Shown piece after piece: positions 23,606-35,380 of a DNA stretch of 64,000 bases (position 1 is the first letter of the stretch; every line of letters begins with the position of its first letter). The stretch is from Hemerocallis citrina. Lineage: Eukaryota; Streptophyta; Magnoliopsida; Asparagales; Asphodelaceae. The notes beneath the pieces are model-generated. The model worked only from the letters and a program-made list of their open reading frames with translations, was not told the DNA's origin and searched no databases. Made by a program: the position numbers and the translations under genes. Location: assembly GCA_017893485.1 (NCBI GenBank), contig JACEHZ010000589.1, forward strand, positions 1,986,501 to 2,050,500. The letters are read 5' to 3'.

Positions 23606-25847
23606 TATAAACCCCCCATTCTTCTTCTTCTTCTCGGTTCTTTTCTCTCCCGATCTATACCGAAACCCATTCGGCATCATCGATCCCAACCAAATCCACT
23701 CTCATTTCTTCATAATTTTCAAATTAATTTCATGGGATGGCTAATTGAAGGGTTCTCTACAACGTGGTAGCATCGGATTTTCTAAAGGATTCCGAAAAGG
23801 TATACCCTATTTTATTTATTCGTATAAAATTTAGTGTGTTTAGTTTTATTGAGTAGGATTATTATGGAAGAGTGATTTAGAGGTGTTGGAAGTGGAAGAT
23901 TTAGGGAATTAGTGGATTGTTAGAAAAATTACAAGTTGTTAGTAAATTAGGATTTTGGATTTGTAAAATAGAGATATATATATATTAGAATTATCTCTTC
24001 GATGGTGGTAAAAATTTTAGTGAGCCATTAGAATAAAATGGGGAGTGGTGATTTTGGCATAAACTCGAATTATGGAGTTTATGAAATCGAGTTGAAAACT
24101 CGATCCAAATAACTGTAGAAAATGCTGCGAGGGTGTAGAGTATTATGAAAGGATTAATATAAATTTAGGATGATTTTTATAGGCTTCCAGCTCAATTAAA
24201 TTGAGTGAAATAAATTATAGGCGAAAAGTGCACGCCGGGTGTTCGGTGAAATGCCCGCGCGATATAGAGGTGAGACTTTGATGAATTCGGAGGTGTATAT
24301 GAGTCTCCTTATTGGTGTTAACTCTAATTTGAGAAATTAGGGAGAAGGGATGGAAGAAATTAGGAAATAGGAAATTTTCATATTAGAAAGCCTCCGATCA
24401 ATATGTGAGTTCTTGCATCAGGATTCGAATTTGAAATCCGTCGATGTAGCTCGCTTACATTTGTCATTTGTGACACGTGGGTGAAGACGGATTCAAATTT
24501 GGAGGTCCGTGGGTCGAGTTTTGAGCTTTAAACTAATCGGTTCTATAATTTTTCAATTAGGGGGAAAAAGTCGAACTTCGACTGGCTACAGGACGGACGT
24601 GGGACATCGCTTGCTCGAGCCGTCAGGTGAGTACGTTGTGTTTATGAATATTTTATATTGTGACCAAATTTCATGGTCTTTTGATGTGTTTTGTGGGAGT
24701 TATGCCAAAAAATGGATTTTGTTGAAAATACGGATTTTGAAGGAATCCAAAATGGGTTTTTGAGACATATGATGAAATTAACTATTTTAAGTATATAAAA
24801 CCTATATTATGGGTTAATGTGACGTGTTGAAATATAAAAACTAAATATATTGAATTGTTTATGCATATTTTCGTCCTGTGCATGTTTCGTGCATGTTTTT
24901 GGGTATATAGGTCGATATAGGTAATTTGGCATATGCGGAGCCTTGGGTATGGGCTAGCATGTTATGGATGGAGGTTATATGATGTAATTAGACGAAGTTA
25001 GTGATTGTGATCAGGTGTTGGAAACTCGTGTATTTATAATGCATGTTTTGGGCATGTTTTGGGACATATAGACCCTTATAGGTAATTTTACTTGCATGAA
25101 ATAAGGTGTATGACTTAGTATGCTATAATTGGATATTATGAGATTTAATTAGAGGAAATAAGTGATTTTGGCCCCTTTGTCTGGGACACCCGCATGTGGG
25201 GGGTATATTTGTAATATATATATAGATGATTATGACGTGTGATGCAATAGTGGATGGAATTAATAATTGGATACGTGTTTACATTTTAATTATGTTCGAA
25301 GTGAAATAGTGGGCAGTAATATGATATTATTCTGTGATGGTTTATATATTTTGATACGCTTACGATACAGACGAACGTCTTATAATTCTTTTATCTACAA
25401 TATAATTTGGTGTATGTTTATGGGTGATTTAATGAAGTAGTAAATAGCATGGTATTTATAATGGGTGATGTTATGGCAAATAAATAACATGGTGTGTATA
25501 TATGTGATATATTGAGATGATAATTAATACTGTGGATATCAGATGTGCATCAATGCAAGATAAAGGGTGAGATGGTAAGTGTCAATAAAAGGTGTTATTA
25601 ATTCACATGATTAAAGCTAAGAATGTGGCAATTGTTAATTAAAAGCTGTGATGCCTTGTGTTGATTTAATAAGGTGAAAAGATGTAATGATAAATGCTAA
25701 TAACAGATGGCTTTGTTGACCAGTACCTACAGCAATCCTGGGGGTTTGGGCTAGACCTCCTAACGCCCAAGGACCGGCTTGGGAATAGTGGACCCAAACT
25801 ATGTTTGGGGTAAGTGATTTTATCGCCCAAGCTATCGGCTTGAGGCC

Positions 25848-26160
25848 CGGTTTTCCCTCGATGACAGACGTCGCGAGGAAGCACCCTAGTGGGACTAGTG
25901 GTGAGTGTTTACCTTGCTGGCTTCGGCTGGGAGGATGTACCCTAGTGGGACTAGGGGATTGTGGTTTTTCCCTCGATGACAGACGTCGCGAGGAAGCACC
26001 CTAGTGGGACTAGTGGTGAGTGTTTACCTTGCTGGCTTCGGCTGGGAGGATGTACCCTAGTGGGACTAGGGGATTGTAGTTTTTTCCTCGATGACAGACG
26101 TCGCGAGGAGGCACCCTAGTGGGACTAGGAGTGCTGTGTTCCCTCGCTAGTTCGGCTAGG
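25848..26160 (+). repeat. 116-bp tandem repeat, about 2.6 copies
   Basis: CCTCGATGACAGACGTCGCGAGGA starts near 25855, 25972 and 26087. Each unit contains two CCCTAGTGGGACTAG words and a GCTGGCTTCGGCTGGGAGGA segment. GACGTC and TCGCGA palindromes lie in every unit. Confidence 0.85.
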
Positions 26161-26304
26161 AGGAAGACGTAGCCTCGGCCGAGTAAGACTCTGGGAGAGC
26201 ATCGGACCGCGTGGTTACTGGGCTGTCGGCTTTCAGTATGTTGGAATACTGTGGCTCACTGGTCGACAAACTAATAAAATAAATAAGTGTTAATAATAAA
26301 TGTG

Positions 26305-26480
26305 GTAGTAAAGAAAGTGGAATGTGGAATGTGAACTGGGTGTGGAAAAGAAAGTGGATAGTAAATTGTGGATTGTGTGTGGAAAAGAAAGTGAATAGTA
26401 AAATGTGAATTGCGTGTGGAAAAGAAAGTGGATAGTGAAATGTGAACTGTGTGTGGGAAAGAAAGTTGTTGTGAATGAAG
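26305..26480 (+). repeat. 37-38-bp tandem repeat, about 4.5 copies
   Basis: Units of GTGTGGAAAAGAAAGTGGATAG with a variable GTGAACTGT-like half. A minus-strand ORF over the array is a low-complexity artefact. Confidence 0.8.
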
Positions 26481-26639
26481 TAAATGTGAAAGTGAACATG
26501 CTATGAGTTAGTATATGAAAAGAAGTGATAAATGCAGCTTGTGATTAATTTAAGATGAAAATAATAAAAGAGATGTGTTATCATGAACAATACGAAGTAA
26601 TTGTATTATATGTGTGATCATTTAAGTAAATACAGATTG

Positions 26640-27375
26640 ATATGAGTGGTACCTTGGAATTGTGTCAAGGAACTACCCGCCCGCAATTTGTGTGGAAATT
26701 GTGGGAACTACCTGCCTTGGCATAATTTGCAGGGTGAGTGGATATAATAGTGGTAATGATTGATAGAAATGAGAAATAAAGTGAAATGAAGATGATAAGT
26801 GAGTGAAGTGATTAATAACCAAGCTATCGGCTTGAGATGTGATGTGATATTACCCAAACTGTGTGTTTGGGGTGCGGTGATTATTACCCAAGCTATCGGC
26901 TATGGGGTGTGATATGTTGTGGCCCCAGATTGTGTTTGGGGATTAAGTGAAAACGATAATAATATTTATTGTTTATAAGAATGAGTAATTACTAACGTGA
27001 TATAATGAGATGTGAATGAGCTACAAAACATGATTTTGATGCAATGAGTATAAGTATTCTAATTAATGATGTGTTAATGATTTGACGAAATGTGAGTAAA
27101 TCGCATGGGCAATGAGATGTGGTATATATGTCATAAGGCATGAAGGAAGGTGGTATTATGAGAATAGATGCATATGTTTATGGTGTGATACTTATTATAA
27201 CACAATAAAATAAAGACCTGTATTATGAGATTGGGTATGAAAATGGTTATTAAAGAAAGTATGATGTGATATGAGTTTGTGTACCTTGGAAGTGTGTCGG
27301 GGAACTACTCGCCTGCTATTTTCGTGGAAATGGTGGGAACTACCTGCCTCAGCACAACTTCCAGGATGAATGTGT
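26640..27375 (+). repeat. Dispersed duplicated segments in the solo LTR
   Basis: A roughly 95-bp segment beginning GTACCTTGGAA and containing two GGAACTAC...GCC words occurs at about 26650-26740 and 27280-27370. CCCAAGCTATCGGCTTGAG-like segments occur at 25830, 26820 and 26890 next to CCCAAACTGTGTTTGGGG palindrome-like words. Confidence 0.7.
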
Positions 27376-28418
27376 GTGTTGATGATATAATATAAGTAAA
27401 CGAAACGCATGGTTAAAGAGAGTTGGAGAAATGATGTAATAACATCATGTAGTTATATTAATATAAATAGTGAGATGCTGATATGACGATAAGTGTGGAA
27501 AGATGAATATTCGTATTATGCGAATGTAAGATAAGTATATATATATACGAGGTTGATGTGAAGGGTATTATGAAATGTGGGAAGTTATGAATAATTAAAT
27601 AGTGAATGCAGGTTGGGCAGAGAAATTGATATGTCATTGTAGTGATGATGTTGTCGTATTCAAGATTCAGGTTGCCGTATTTTAATTTGGCATTCGTAAG
27701 TTTAATTTATTTTCTTTATACTATTTTAATTTGTTATTTGATCAATAACTATACTCACACCAGAAATGGCTAACCCCTTAGTGTTTGGGGGGTTAGGGGA
27801 GTCTGAGGACTACCCTAGATCCCCCATTGTTGCAGGTTCTCATCAGTGCCGAGGTGAGGCGTGGAGTGATAGTATAACTTTTTATTTTAAAAATTTGTAT
27901 TATTTAGTTATAGGAATAGTGAAATTTATGATTTAAATTGTATTATGGATGTATAAGCAGGTATACGATGATGATGAGTGTAGTGTGAGGTGGTGTGGTA
28001 TGTTTGTGACCCGTACCCATCTCGTTGTGGAGTACCGGACTCTGTGGTAAGTTTTATAAAGACTTTTCTAAAAATTTTACCTCGTTTTCAAAGAAATTTA
28101 TGGTTTTTATTTGATATTTGATAATTCGTTATGAGTTTAGCCCCCAGAGCATTATATATTATTGCCTGTATGTTTCTGCTCATTTTGGCCTGGGGAGCCC
28201 GTAAATTTATTGTATATTTTGTGAGCTACGGAATTTTGAGCAGAATTCCGTAAGCTTTTTGTGTTTCGGGGCAAAATTTACAGGGGAGACTCTGCCAAAA
28301 TTTTTCCTGAAATATAACTTTCTTTGTTTGTAATTAAAGTGATATAGAAATTGAAAGAATTGAATTTGGAGACTTAGTTTTGAAAAAAAAAAAAAAAAAA
28401 AAAATTTGGGGTGTTACA

Positions 28419-30295
28419 CTTAGGCAATCCCGTGATGAAATCCATACTGATGTTATCCCACTTCCATTCCGGAATAGGTAACGGCTGTAATAGACCTCCG
28501 GGTCTCTGATTTTCGGCCTTGACTTGCTGACAAACCTCACACCTCGCGACAAATTTGGCCACATCCCGCTTCAAACCTGACCACCAGAAATGCTGTTTGA
28601 TGTCCTTGTACATCTTAGTACTCCCAGGATGTACTGACAAAAGAGTAGCATGTGCCTCCTGAAGAATACTCTCTTTCAGGTCCGCCTGATCTGGAACACA
28701 CAGCCTATCTCCGAACCACAGCACTCCATCCCTGGTTTGAAATCCGGGCAACCTGCCAGCACCAACCTGCTCCTTCATCCCCAAGATATCAGCATCAACT
28801 TCCTGACTTGCAATGATCCTTGCATTCAAAGTAGGCTGAAGCTTCAACTGAGATAAAGACGCTCCCAATCCTTGCAAGACAACCTCAATACCTGCTCGAT
28901 CCAGCTCCTCAATCAGATACTTCTGAGTTGTAATCAAACTGGCCAAACTGCTCTTGCGACTAAGTGCATCAGCCACAACATTAGCCTTTCCAGGATGATA
29001 CTTGATCTCAGGTCGCATATCCTCGAGCACTTCCAACCATCTCCGCTGCCTCAGATTGAGATCCCTCTGCTGATATATATACTTCAAGCTCTTGTGGTCC
29101 GTGTACATGTTCAACTTCTCACCGTATACATAGTGCCTCCACTGCTTCAAAGCAAAGATAATCGCAGCCAACTCCAGATCATGAGTCAGGTAATTCTTCT
29201 CATGTGGTCGTAGTTGCCTAGACCCATAAGCGATTACTTTACCTTCTTGCATTAAGACACAACCAAGCCCCCGATGTGAAGCATCGCTATAAACATCATA
29301 CTCAACACCTGCTCTAGGCAAAGCCAAAATAGGTGCAGTAGTCAGCCTATCTTTCAACTCCTGAAAGCTCGCCTCACATTGCTCAGTCCACTTGAAGCTC
29401 ACATTCTTCTTGGTCAACTCAGTAAGTGGCACAGCTATCTGAGCATAACCTTGAATGAATCTCCTGTAGTATCCAGTCATCCCAAGGAAACTTCTGACTT
29501 CCTTCACTGTAGTAGGCCTAGCCCAATTTCTCACTGCCTCTATCTTCTGAGGGTCAGTTGCCACTCCCTCCTTAGAAAGGATGTGACCTAGGAATGCCAC
29601 TTCAGATTTCCAGAAATCGCACTTGGATAACTTGGCATACAACTGCTGCTCTTCCAACTTCTGCAAAACTGCTGCCAGATGCTCAGTGTGCTCCTCCTCA
29701 GACTTGGAGTACACGAGAATATCGTCGATAAACACCACGACGAAAGAATCAATGAACGGCCTCAAAACTCTGTTCATTAAATCCATGAAGATTGTGGGTG
29801 CATTCGTCACTCCGAATGGCATAACTAAGAATTCGTAATGCCCATGCCGAGTTCTAAATGCAGTTTTGTGCACATCTTCAGCTTTCACTCGAACTTGGTG
29901 ATATCCTGATCGAAGATCTATTTTGGAGAATACAGCTGCTCCTTGTAGACGATCGAACAAGTCATCAATTCGAGGAATAGGATACTTATTCTGAACAGTG
30001 ACCTTATTCAGCTCCCGGTAATCGATACACATCCTCATCGATCCATCCTTCTTCTTTACCAAAAGCACTGGTGCTCCCCAAGGTACGCACTAGGTTGAAT
30101 AAAGCCTTTTCCCAATAGTTCCTCAATCTGCCGTTTCACTTCATCCTGTTCCACTGGAGCCATCCTATACGGTGCCTTAGAAATGGGTGCACTTCCCGGT
30201 TGAACAGTGATGCTGAACTCTACATCACGATGCGGAGGTAACCCAGGAAAATCTTCCAAGAACACTGTCGGATAGTCCCGAACCACAGGAATCCC
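28419..30295 (-). pseudogene. Chromovirus reverse transcriptase, RNase H and integrase N-terminal part
   Basis: Read leftwards from 30295: an RT N-terminal segment (DYPTVF...GKGFIQPS), then a one-base deletion near 30085. After it a frame stays open to the solo LTR. It holds the RT palm with [20 protein letters not shown] and the catalytic FIDDILVYS; RNase H with [11 protein letters not shown], the central Glu and TDHKSLKY; the VADALSR linker; and the integrase HHCC finger (HPGST...CEVCQQVK). It also holds the first integrase catalytic Asp (MDFITGLPK). The integrase is then cut by the solo LTR at 28418 and resumes at 23092. The catalytic motifs are intact despite the lesions, consistent with recent decay. 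Confidence 0.92.
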
Positions 30296-30694
30296 TTACA
30301 ATTCCACAGGAGTCTCTTCCTTGCGGATAGTTGCCACCAGCTTAGAACACTTCAACTTCCCTTGGAAAGTGACTTCAGGTCCACCTGGAGCCCTCACTGT
30401 TACGGTCTTGGTCTTACACTCGATGCTTGCACTGTACACCGACATCCAATCAATGCCAATGATAACATCGACTCCCAAGATAGTCAGCTCGATCAGATTA
30501 ATGCCAAAGATTCGATCCCCAATCACTAACTCGCAATCAGCATAATACCGATCAGTGGTCAAAGTTTCCCCTGATGGAGTAGCTACTGCTAAGATCTTGC
30601 CTGGAAAAATCTTTGGTTCAGCTCCCAACACTTTAGCAAATCTAGGAGACACAAAAGTATGAGAGGATCCAGTATCGAACAATACAACAGCTTT
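30296..30694 (-). pseudogene. Chromovirus aspartic protease
   Basis: 133 codons with the FDTGSSHTF active site close to the start and IIGIDWM in the second half. It ends at an in-frame TAA (30296-30298), after which the frame remains open into RT. Its start is out of frame with the preceding TGELYLNGRK segment because of a one-base deletion in an A run near 30700. The enzyme would process the Gag-Pol polyprotein. Confidence 0.85.
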
Positions 30695-30787
30695 CTTCCA
30701 TTAAGATAGAGTTCTCCTGTTACATAATACACATCATTACATAACAGTTTCGCAATATAAACGGGAATGAGAAATGACAAAACCACA

Positions 30788-31792
30788 CTAAATATCAGCT
30801 CTCGTACCAGAGATGACCTGATCTGCCTCATCAGCATCAGCTTCCATCAAAGCAAATACTCGCCATGACTGGTACGGCCTCTTCCCAGTCTGCTGTATTG
30901 GCACATTGTGATTGCCAGCCCGCGGTTTGAGACATCGAGATTGGTAATGTCCCCCTTCACCACAGTTAAAGCAAGTGACTGCAGAAGGTCTCCCTACATC
31001 GTTTCCAGGTCTTCCAGCTACACTGACAGCGTTCGCCCCTGTCGGTTTGAACCTCTGTGCAGATGGTTGCCCCTTGAAACTCCCCGATTGTGCAGGCCTC
31101 TTCCCGGACTGCCAGTTGTTCCTCTGGTGCTGAGCAACATGGAACTGCTTCATATCTGCCTCCGTCGCTGCCGCCCTCTTGACCAGCTTATCGAATTGCC
31201 TGATACCAAGAGGTATCATACGAGACCTCAAGCTTGGCCTCAGACCATGCTCGAACTTGCGAGCCTTCTTCGCCTCATCCATCACCAGTTTTGGAGCATA
31301 CCTGGAGAGCTGAGTAAACTTAGTCTCATACTCCCTTACTGACATGCTGCCTTGCTGGAGTGACAGAAACTCCATGGCCTTCTTCTCCTGGACGTCGGAG
31401 GGGAAATAATGGCTGCGGAATTCTTCCAGAAATTCCTCCCAGCCAAGCAACAAGCTGCCCATGGTTCTCTTCATCGACTGCCACCAAACAGCCGCATCCT
31501 TCTCCAACTGCAAAGTCGCCAACTTGACCTTGCTGCCCTCCGGTGTCTCCAACACCTCGAAGATTGTCTCCACTTGCCGAATCCAGTTGTCAGCCGCATC
31601 TGGGTCTGACTTTCCCTCGAACACAGGTGGTTTCATTCTCTTGAATGATTCCACTAGCTTAATTGCCTCGGGTACTGGATTCATCGGTCCCCTTCCTTGG
31701 TTCGCAGCCACTGCATTCAGCATCTGGTAAACCCTTGCAAGTTCAGTCTCCAGATCCAAACCTTCGCCATTCCTGGCTCCCCTTCTCGACAT
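30788..31792 (-). CDS. Chromovirus Gag (capsid and nucleocapsid)
   Basis: About 334 codons from the ATG at 31792 (MSRRGARNGEG); an upstream in-frame start at 31834 exists but is less likely. The central part is a Ty3/gypsy capsid domain: WWQSM, then WEEFLEEFRSHYFP, and LSLQQGSMSVREYETKFTQL. The tail has one CCHC knuckle (CFNCGEGGHYQSRC). It ends IISGTRADI-like before a stop at 30788. Protease continues in another frame, so either a frame lesion or programmed shifting separates them. The ORF is intact. Confidence 0.9.
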   Translation of the reverse strand: MSRRGARNGEGLDLETELARVYQMLNAVAANQGRGPMNPVPEAIKLVESFKRMKPPVFEGKSDPDAADNWIRQVETIFEVLETPEGSKVKLATLQLEKDAAVWWQSMKRTMGSLLLGWEEFLEEFRSHYFPSDVQEKKAMEFLSLQQGSMSVREYETKFTQLSRYAPKLVMDEAKKARKFEHGLRPSLRSRMIPLGIRQFDKLVKRAAATEADMKQFHVAQHQRNNWQSGKRPAQSGSFKGQPSAQRFKPTGANAVSVAGRPGNDVGRPSAVTCFNCGEGGHYQSRCLKPRAGNHNVPIQQTGKRPYQSWRVFALMEADADEADQVISGTRADI

Positions 31793-31934
31793 ATTCTGAT
31801 GCAAAAGATCCATTAAATTCGAAGTATAAGACAAGAAATTAAACCAACTTGCATTTCATTGAATTCCAAAGTTTATACATTCGAATTAAAACATTTTTGA
31901 CATCAGAATAGAAGAAAATAGAAACTAGGACAAT

Positions 31935-32360
31935 CTAATCCCTACGGGTCCTCTTCGCTGCTCGAAGTTCATCCCGCAGTTCATCCACTTGGTCCTTCAA
32001 CACATCCGTCAGGTTCTTTCTCTGCTCAAGTTCCCATACTCGGTGACTGAGAACAGAGAAATCAGCCTTCCGCTGCGCCAGCTGAGCCTCCAAAGCTCCA
32101 ACTCTATCCTTCAGGGTATCCACTTGCCTCTGAAGAGAAGCCACAGTGCCACTCAGAGCTGGTCCCTCTTCTTCATCGGAAGAAGAATCGTCAGATGAAT
32201 CCGGCGGTGGGGTGATCTCTCGAGATTCAGGGTACTCCTCATCATCAGAATCTGCTTGCCCAGGATGATACTCGTCCTCAAAATCAGTCTATCCAGGATG
32301 GTACTCTTCTTCAATAATATGCCAGTCGTCGCCTCCAGTAGGGTCAAAGTGATCAGCCAT
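31935..32360 (-). pseudogene. Extra 5' ORF upstream of gag, acidic and coiled-coil
   Basis: 142 codons starting at ATG 32360, about 145 bp after the primer-binding site, and ending 101 bp before the 31834 gag start. The N-terminal half is acidic with two similar EEEYHPG/EDEYHPG repeats. The C-terminal half (about 70 residues) is a strong heptad coiled coil rich in Leu, Glu and Arg. One in-frame TAG at 32289-32291 (codon 24) breaks it; the parallel repeat has a Gln at the comparable place. I do not recognise the protein. Its place between PBS and gag makes it an additional ORF of this family. Confidence 0.6.
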
Positions 32361-32504
32361 CTTAGAAATAGAGAGGAAGAAGCATAAATCATAGAGCAAC
32401 ACAAATGTAAGTCACTTACATTTAAATCTCTAAACTCAAACCCACACTCTAATGTCCACATCTAGGGTGTCGTTCCTTATAAACTTGTACAAGTGTGAAA
32501 GCGT

Positions 32505-32517
32505 GGCTCTGATACCA
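32505..32517 (-). promoter_or_regulatory. Primer-binding site, initiator-Met tRNA
   Basis: Minus-strand TGGTATCAGAGCC, three bases inside the 5' LTR (32521-35375). It sets the element's orientation. Confidence 0.92.
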
Positions 32518-32520
32518 CTC

Positions 32521-35375
32521 TGTAACGCCCCGAATCCCAAATCACTGAATTTGAGATGTTCTACAGGATCTTTTCACTTTCTTTGAGTACAATTTTACAA
32601 GGAAATTCAAACTTTTCTTTTTACATCAGAGTAACAATATCTTACATTTAAATTTACACAGCGGAAGCAAAATATACAACATTTATATAAATGAACAACA
32701 ACATAATGAGATCTTTATGCATCCATTCCTCTTTACATGTAATTTATCCTGCATACAAAACTATGGGTACGTCTATTTATTCAACCGACGATAATTATAC
32801 ATGGCCATCCTCTCTATGCCAGAAACAGTATAATGAATCTCATTTCTTAACAAAATCACAATTTGTTCATAATAAGCATGTAAAAATAAAAGGGAACTTT
32901 TAAAGATGTCGTGTCGTGATTGTGCACTTAATCCTTAATGCAATTTATTTAATTAACATGACACTAATGCGCACTTGTTCGAATTCTATGCATCCCATAC
33001 TACATAGGTTCGAGGGCAAGCCTCTTAATCGTTCTTCATTTTTGTAGGGTTCAATCCCCCGCCATGACTTACTCTACTTCTGTAATTTCAGTGAGTATTC
33101 TAGATGATTCTATGAGTACAAGCATGTATCCTGGCCCCTGGAATAGAATTTCGCGCCATGTCTTCACTCATCAAGCATGCATTCTATGACAATTCAGCCT
33201 CCTCCCTGAACACAATCCTCTTGCAGTCACCAAAACATCCCACAAGCGTGACTAAAGTCCGATCATTACTGAGTTGTGCCCGCGCCATGTCTTGACTCAT
33301 CAAGCATGCATTCTGCGGCTCACACACCCGCACCGTACCCTAGCTCTCATACTCATGTTTTTCTCTCACCTTCATCACCTCCACACTATGTATTAAATTG
33401 ATTAGAATCATGAATAAAAATCAAGCTCTAGAGTTAGCCTCTCCACCAAAAAACCGGACTTACCATTTCATTTACACATGACCAACCTTGGCCTTCTTTT
33501 CAATATCTTTTCGTTTCACTGCCGGGGGAGACTTAGCTACTCTTTCGTTCAATTTCAAATTCACAATATCCAATTGAGCATCCTCAGCTCATAATTCATT
33601 TTAGAGTCTCACAGACTTTCTTATCATGATTTAGCCTTTCATATTTTCATCTAATTCTCAATTCTCATCTATGATTCATTTCACATAATTCATACAGCCA
33701 TAAACAGAGTCCATCGACTTACATCATAACGTTCACAATTACCAACAGCAAATAACATGAATTCAAATATATCAAAGTCCACTCTGTACAGTCGACTTGG
33801 AAGAACACCAGTCGACTCATACATTCACATACAGGTTCATCATAAATGCTCGGGATAGTCGACTGTTGTACACAACCAGTCGCCTGTCCCGCAACTTTTC
33901 ATGTTCACAATATTGTCCACATGGCAGTCGACTGTTCATCCACCAGTCGTCTGTCCTGGGATTTCAACAACACAATTCCAAGTCCAGATCAGTCGACTTG
34001 CTACACGCATTCGGTCGACTGGACGGATCCACTTTTCAAATTAAAGGATTATCTATAGTTCTTACATGTACTTGTATCATGATATCAATTTACAGTATAC
34101 CTAAATTCATGTTTCATAAACAGGGTTTTCTTGTTCAGTAATAATGCAATCACGAAACTTCAAGTTACGAATGTTATCTCCTCCTCAAGGGAAAATTTCT
34201 TAAACATGCATTCACACATATTTATAGCTTCCTTACGAAGATAAAGATATAAATTTCAAGTCATCATGCTGGGTCTACATAATGGAATATCTTAATTTAT
34301 GGAACTTCCAAATAGTCACACTCAGATTGAAGTACCAGTCGACTTAATACAACATCAGTCGACTGCTCCGACAATTCTAAGTTATTAATCATCACTAGCT
34401 CTTTTCATTCATTTACCTTCCCTCCATCATATGTGTCATAGGGAAAAATATCAATTTAGTAATCACACCATCAAGTCCATTCACGCACATGTTTATCAAC
34501 ACATCATAAAAAGGTGTCTCGTACCAGTCGGCTGGCTCACATGGCAGTCGACTGTACCGACAGTCCCGTTCTCAATATTAATAGCATGTTCAAGTAATTT
34601 CTACTACATTCAATTCACTTTTATAACATGGTAGCAATCATAATAATTATGGTATCATTCCTACATTAGAAGTCCTGAGAAACACCCACCTTATATGAAG
34701 AAGTAATCGAAATCCCGCAAAAACTCCTCAAGGTAGAGAATGCCTTCTTGCTCCTTTGCTCCACACCGATCCTTCAGATGCTACTCGGCCTCCCCAGGAA
34801 AGCACACACACAACTCACGAATACTCTTACTTAATCTTAGAAAATCTTAGTGTAAAGGAGATAGGAAAATGAGAGGGGTATTTATACTAGGAGATAAATA
34901 GAATGGAGGGCTAAGATCTATTGGGGAGTTGCAAGATCAAAGGTTGAGATGCATTAGGGGGTTGAGAAACTACCCACACTCACATAGCTTAACCGCCCAT
35001 GATCCCACTACACTACCCACAATCCGGCCAAGGAGTGTGTTCAATGCACGTGTGTGCAAAATGCACGTGCATGCACAACTCACACTAATAAAATTTGTAC
35101 AAAAATAAGTTTCATATATAGAAAAAGTGTTACACAAAATAGGTTGTAGGAAAATAAATAAAAGGTTAAATTTATGGGCTTAAGTTCATTTGGGCCAAAA
35201 ATAAATATTTTAAAAGAGAAAATAAGCAAATCAACATTGGGCTTTAAGAAAAATGCTTTATAGGAAACAATATACTTTATTCATCATGTGGAGAAAATAA
35301 TAGTCACATGCTACACAAGCATACCATATGAAAAATAAATAATCTTTATGTATTAAGGAAAATCGGGGTATTACA
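32521..35375 (-). repeat. 5' LTR of the chromovirus
   Basis: 2855 bp, the same length as the 3' LTR. The promoter TATA (minus strand TATAAATACCCC) is at about 34876-34887. It contains the same six pairs of GTCGAC-type boxes (33791-34552). Followed by the ATTGG duplication. Confidence 0.95.
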
Positions 35376-35380
35376 ATTGG

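Larger units (their letters stand above)
23098..28418 (+). mobile_element. 5.3-kb solo LTR inserted in the chromovirus integrase
   Basis: Starts TGTAACACC, ends GGTGTTACA, with a perfect CTTAG duplication (23093-23097 and 28419-28423). No primer-binding site, gag or pol occurs inside and no second LTR copy is seen, so it is a solo LTR left by unequal recombination. A TATAA box at 23606-23610, followed by CCCCCC and a CTT-rich leader, supports plus orientation. Near 27770-27835 is a segment like one in the solo LTR at 39168-41716 (GGCTAACCCCTTAGTGTTTG), which points to a related gypsy family. The length is unusual. It contains several tandem arrays and ends with a 22-A run. Confidence 0.85.
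19115..35375 (-). mobile_element. Complete chromovirus-type Ty3/gypsy retrotransposon, minus strand
   Basis: Two LTRs of identical length (2855 bp each: 19115-21969 and 32521-35375), TGTAACGCC...GGTATTACA, flanked by a perfect ATTGG duplication (19110-19114 and 35376-35380). An initiator-Met primer-binding site and a polypurine tract fix the minus orientation. The order from right to left is an extra 5' ORF, gag with a CCHC knuckle, protease, reverse transcriptase/RNase H, integrase and a chromodomain-like C-terminus. This is the Ty3/gypsy order, and the C-terminus points to a chromovirus, probably Tekay/Del-like. A solo LTR (23098-28418) splits integrase, and several stops and frame changes break pol. 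By eye the LTRs differ at about 1% of positions, so insertion was recent. Without the solo LTR it is 10.9 kb. Confidence 0.93.

Noticed and set aside
26290..26499. Phe/Thr/Ser-rich minus-strand ORF
   Set aside because: Low-complexity translation of the 37-bp array.
23098..28418. Complete LTR element rather than a solo LTR
   Set aside because: No second direct repeat, PBS, PPT or coding motif inside; the single TG...CA unit with its CTTAG duplication fits a solo LTR.
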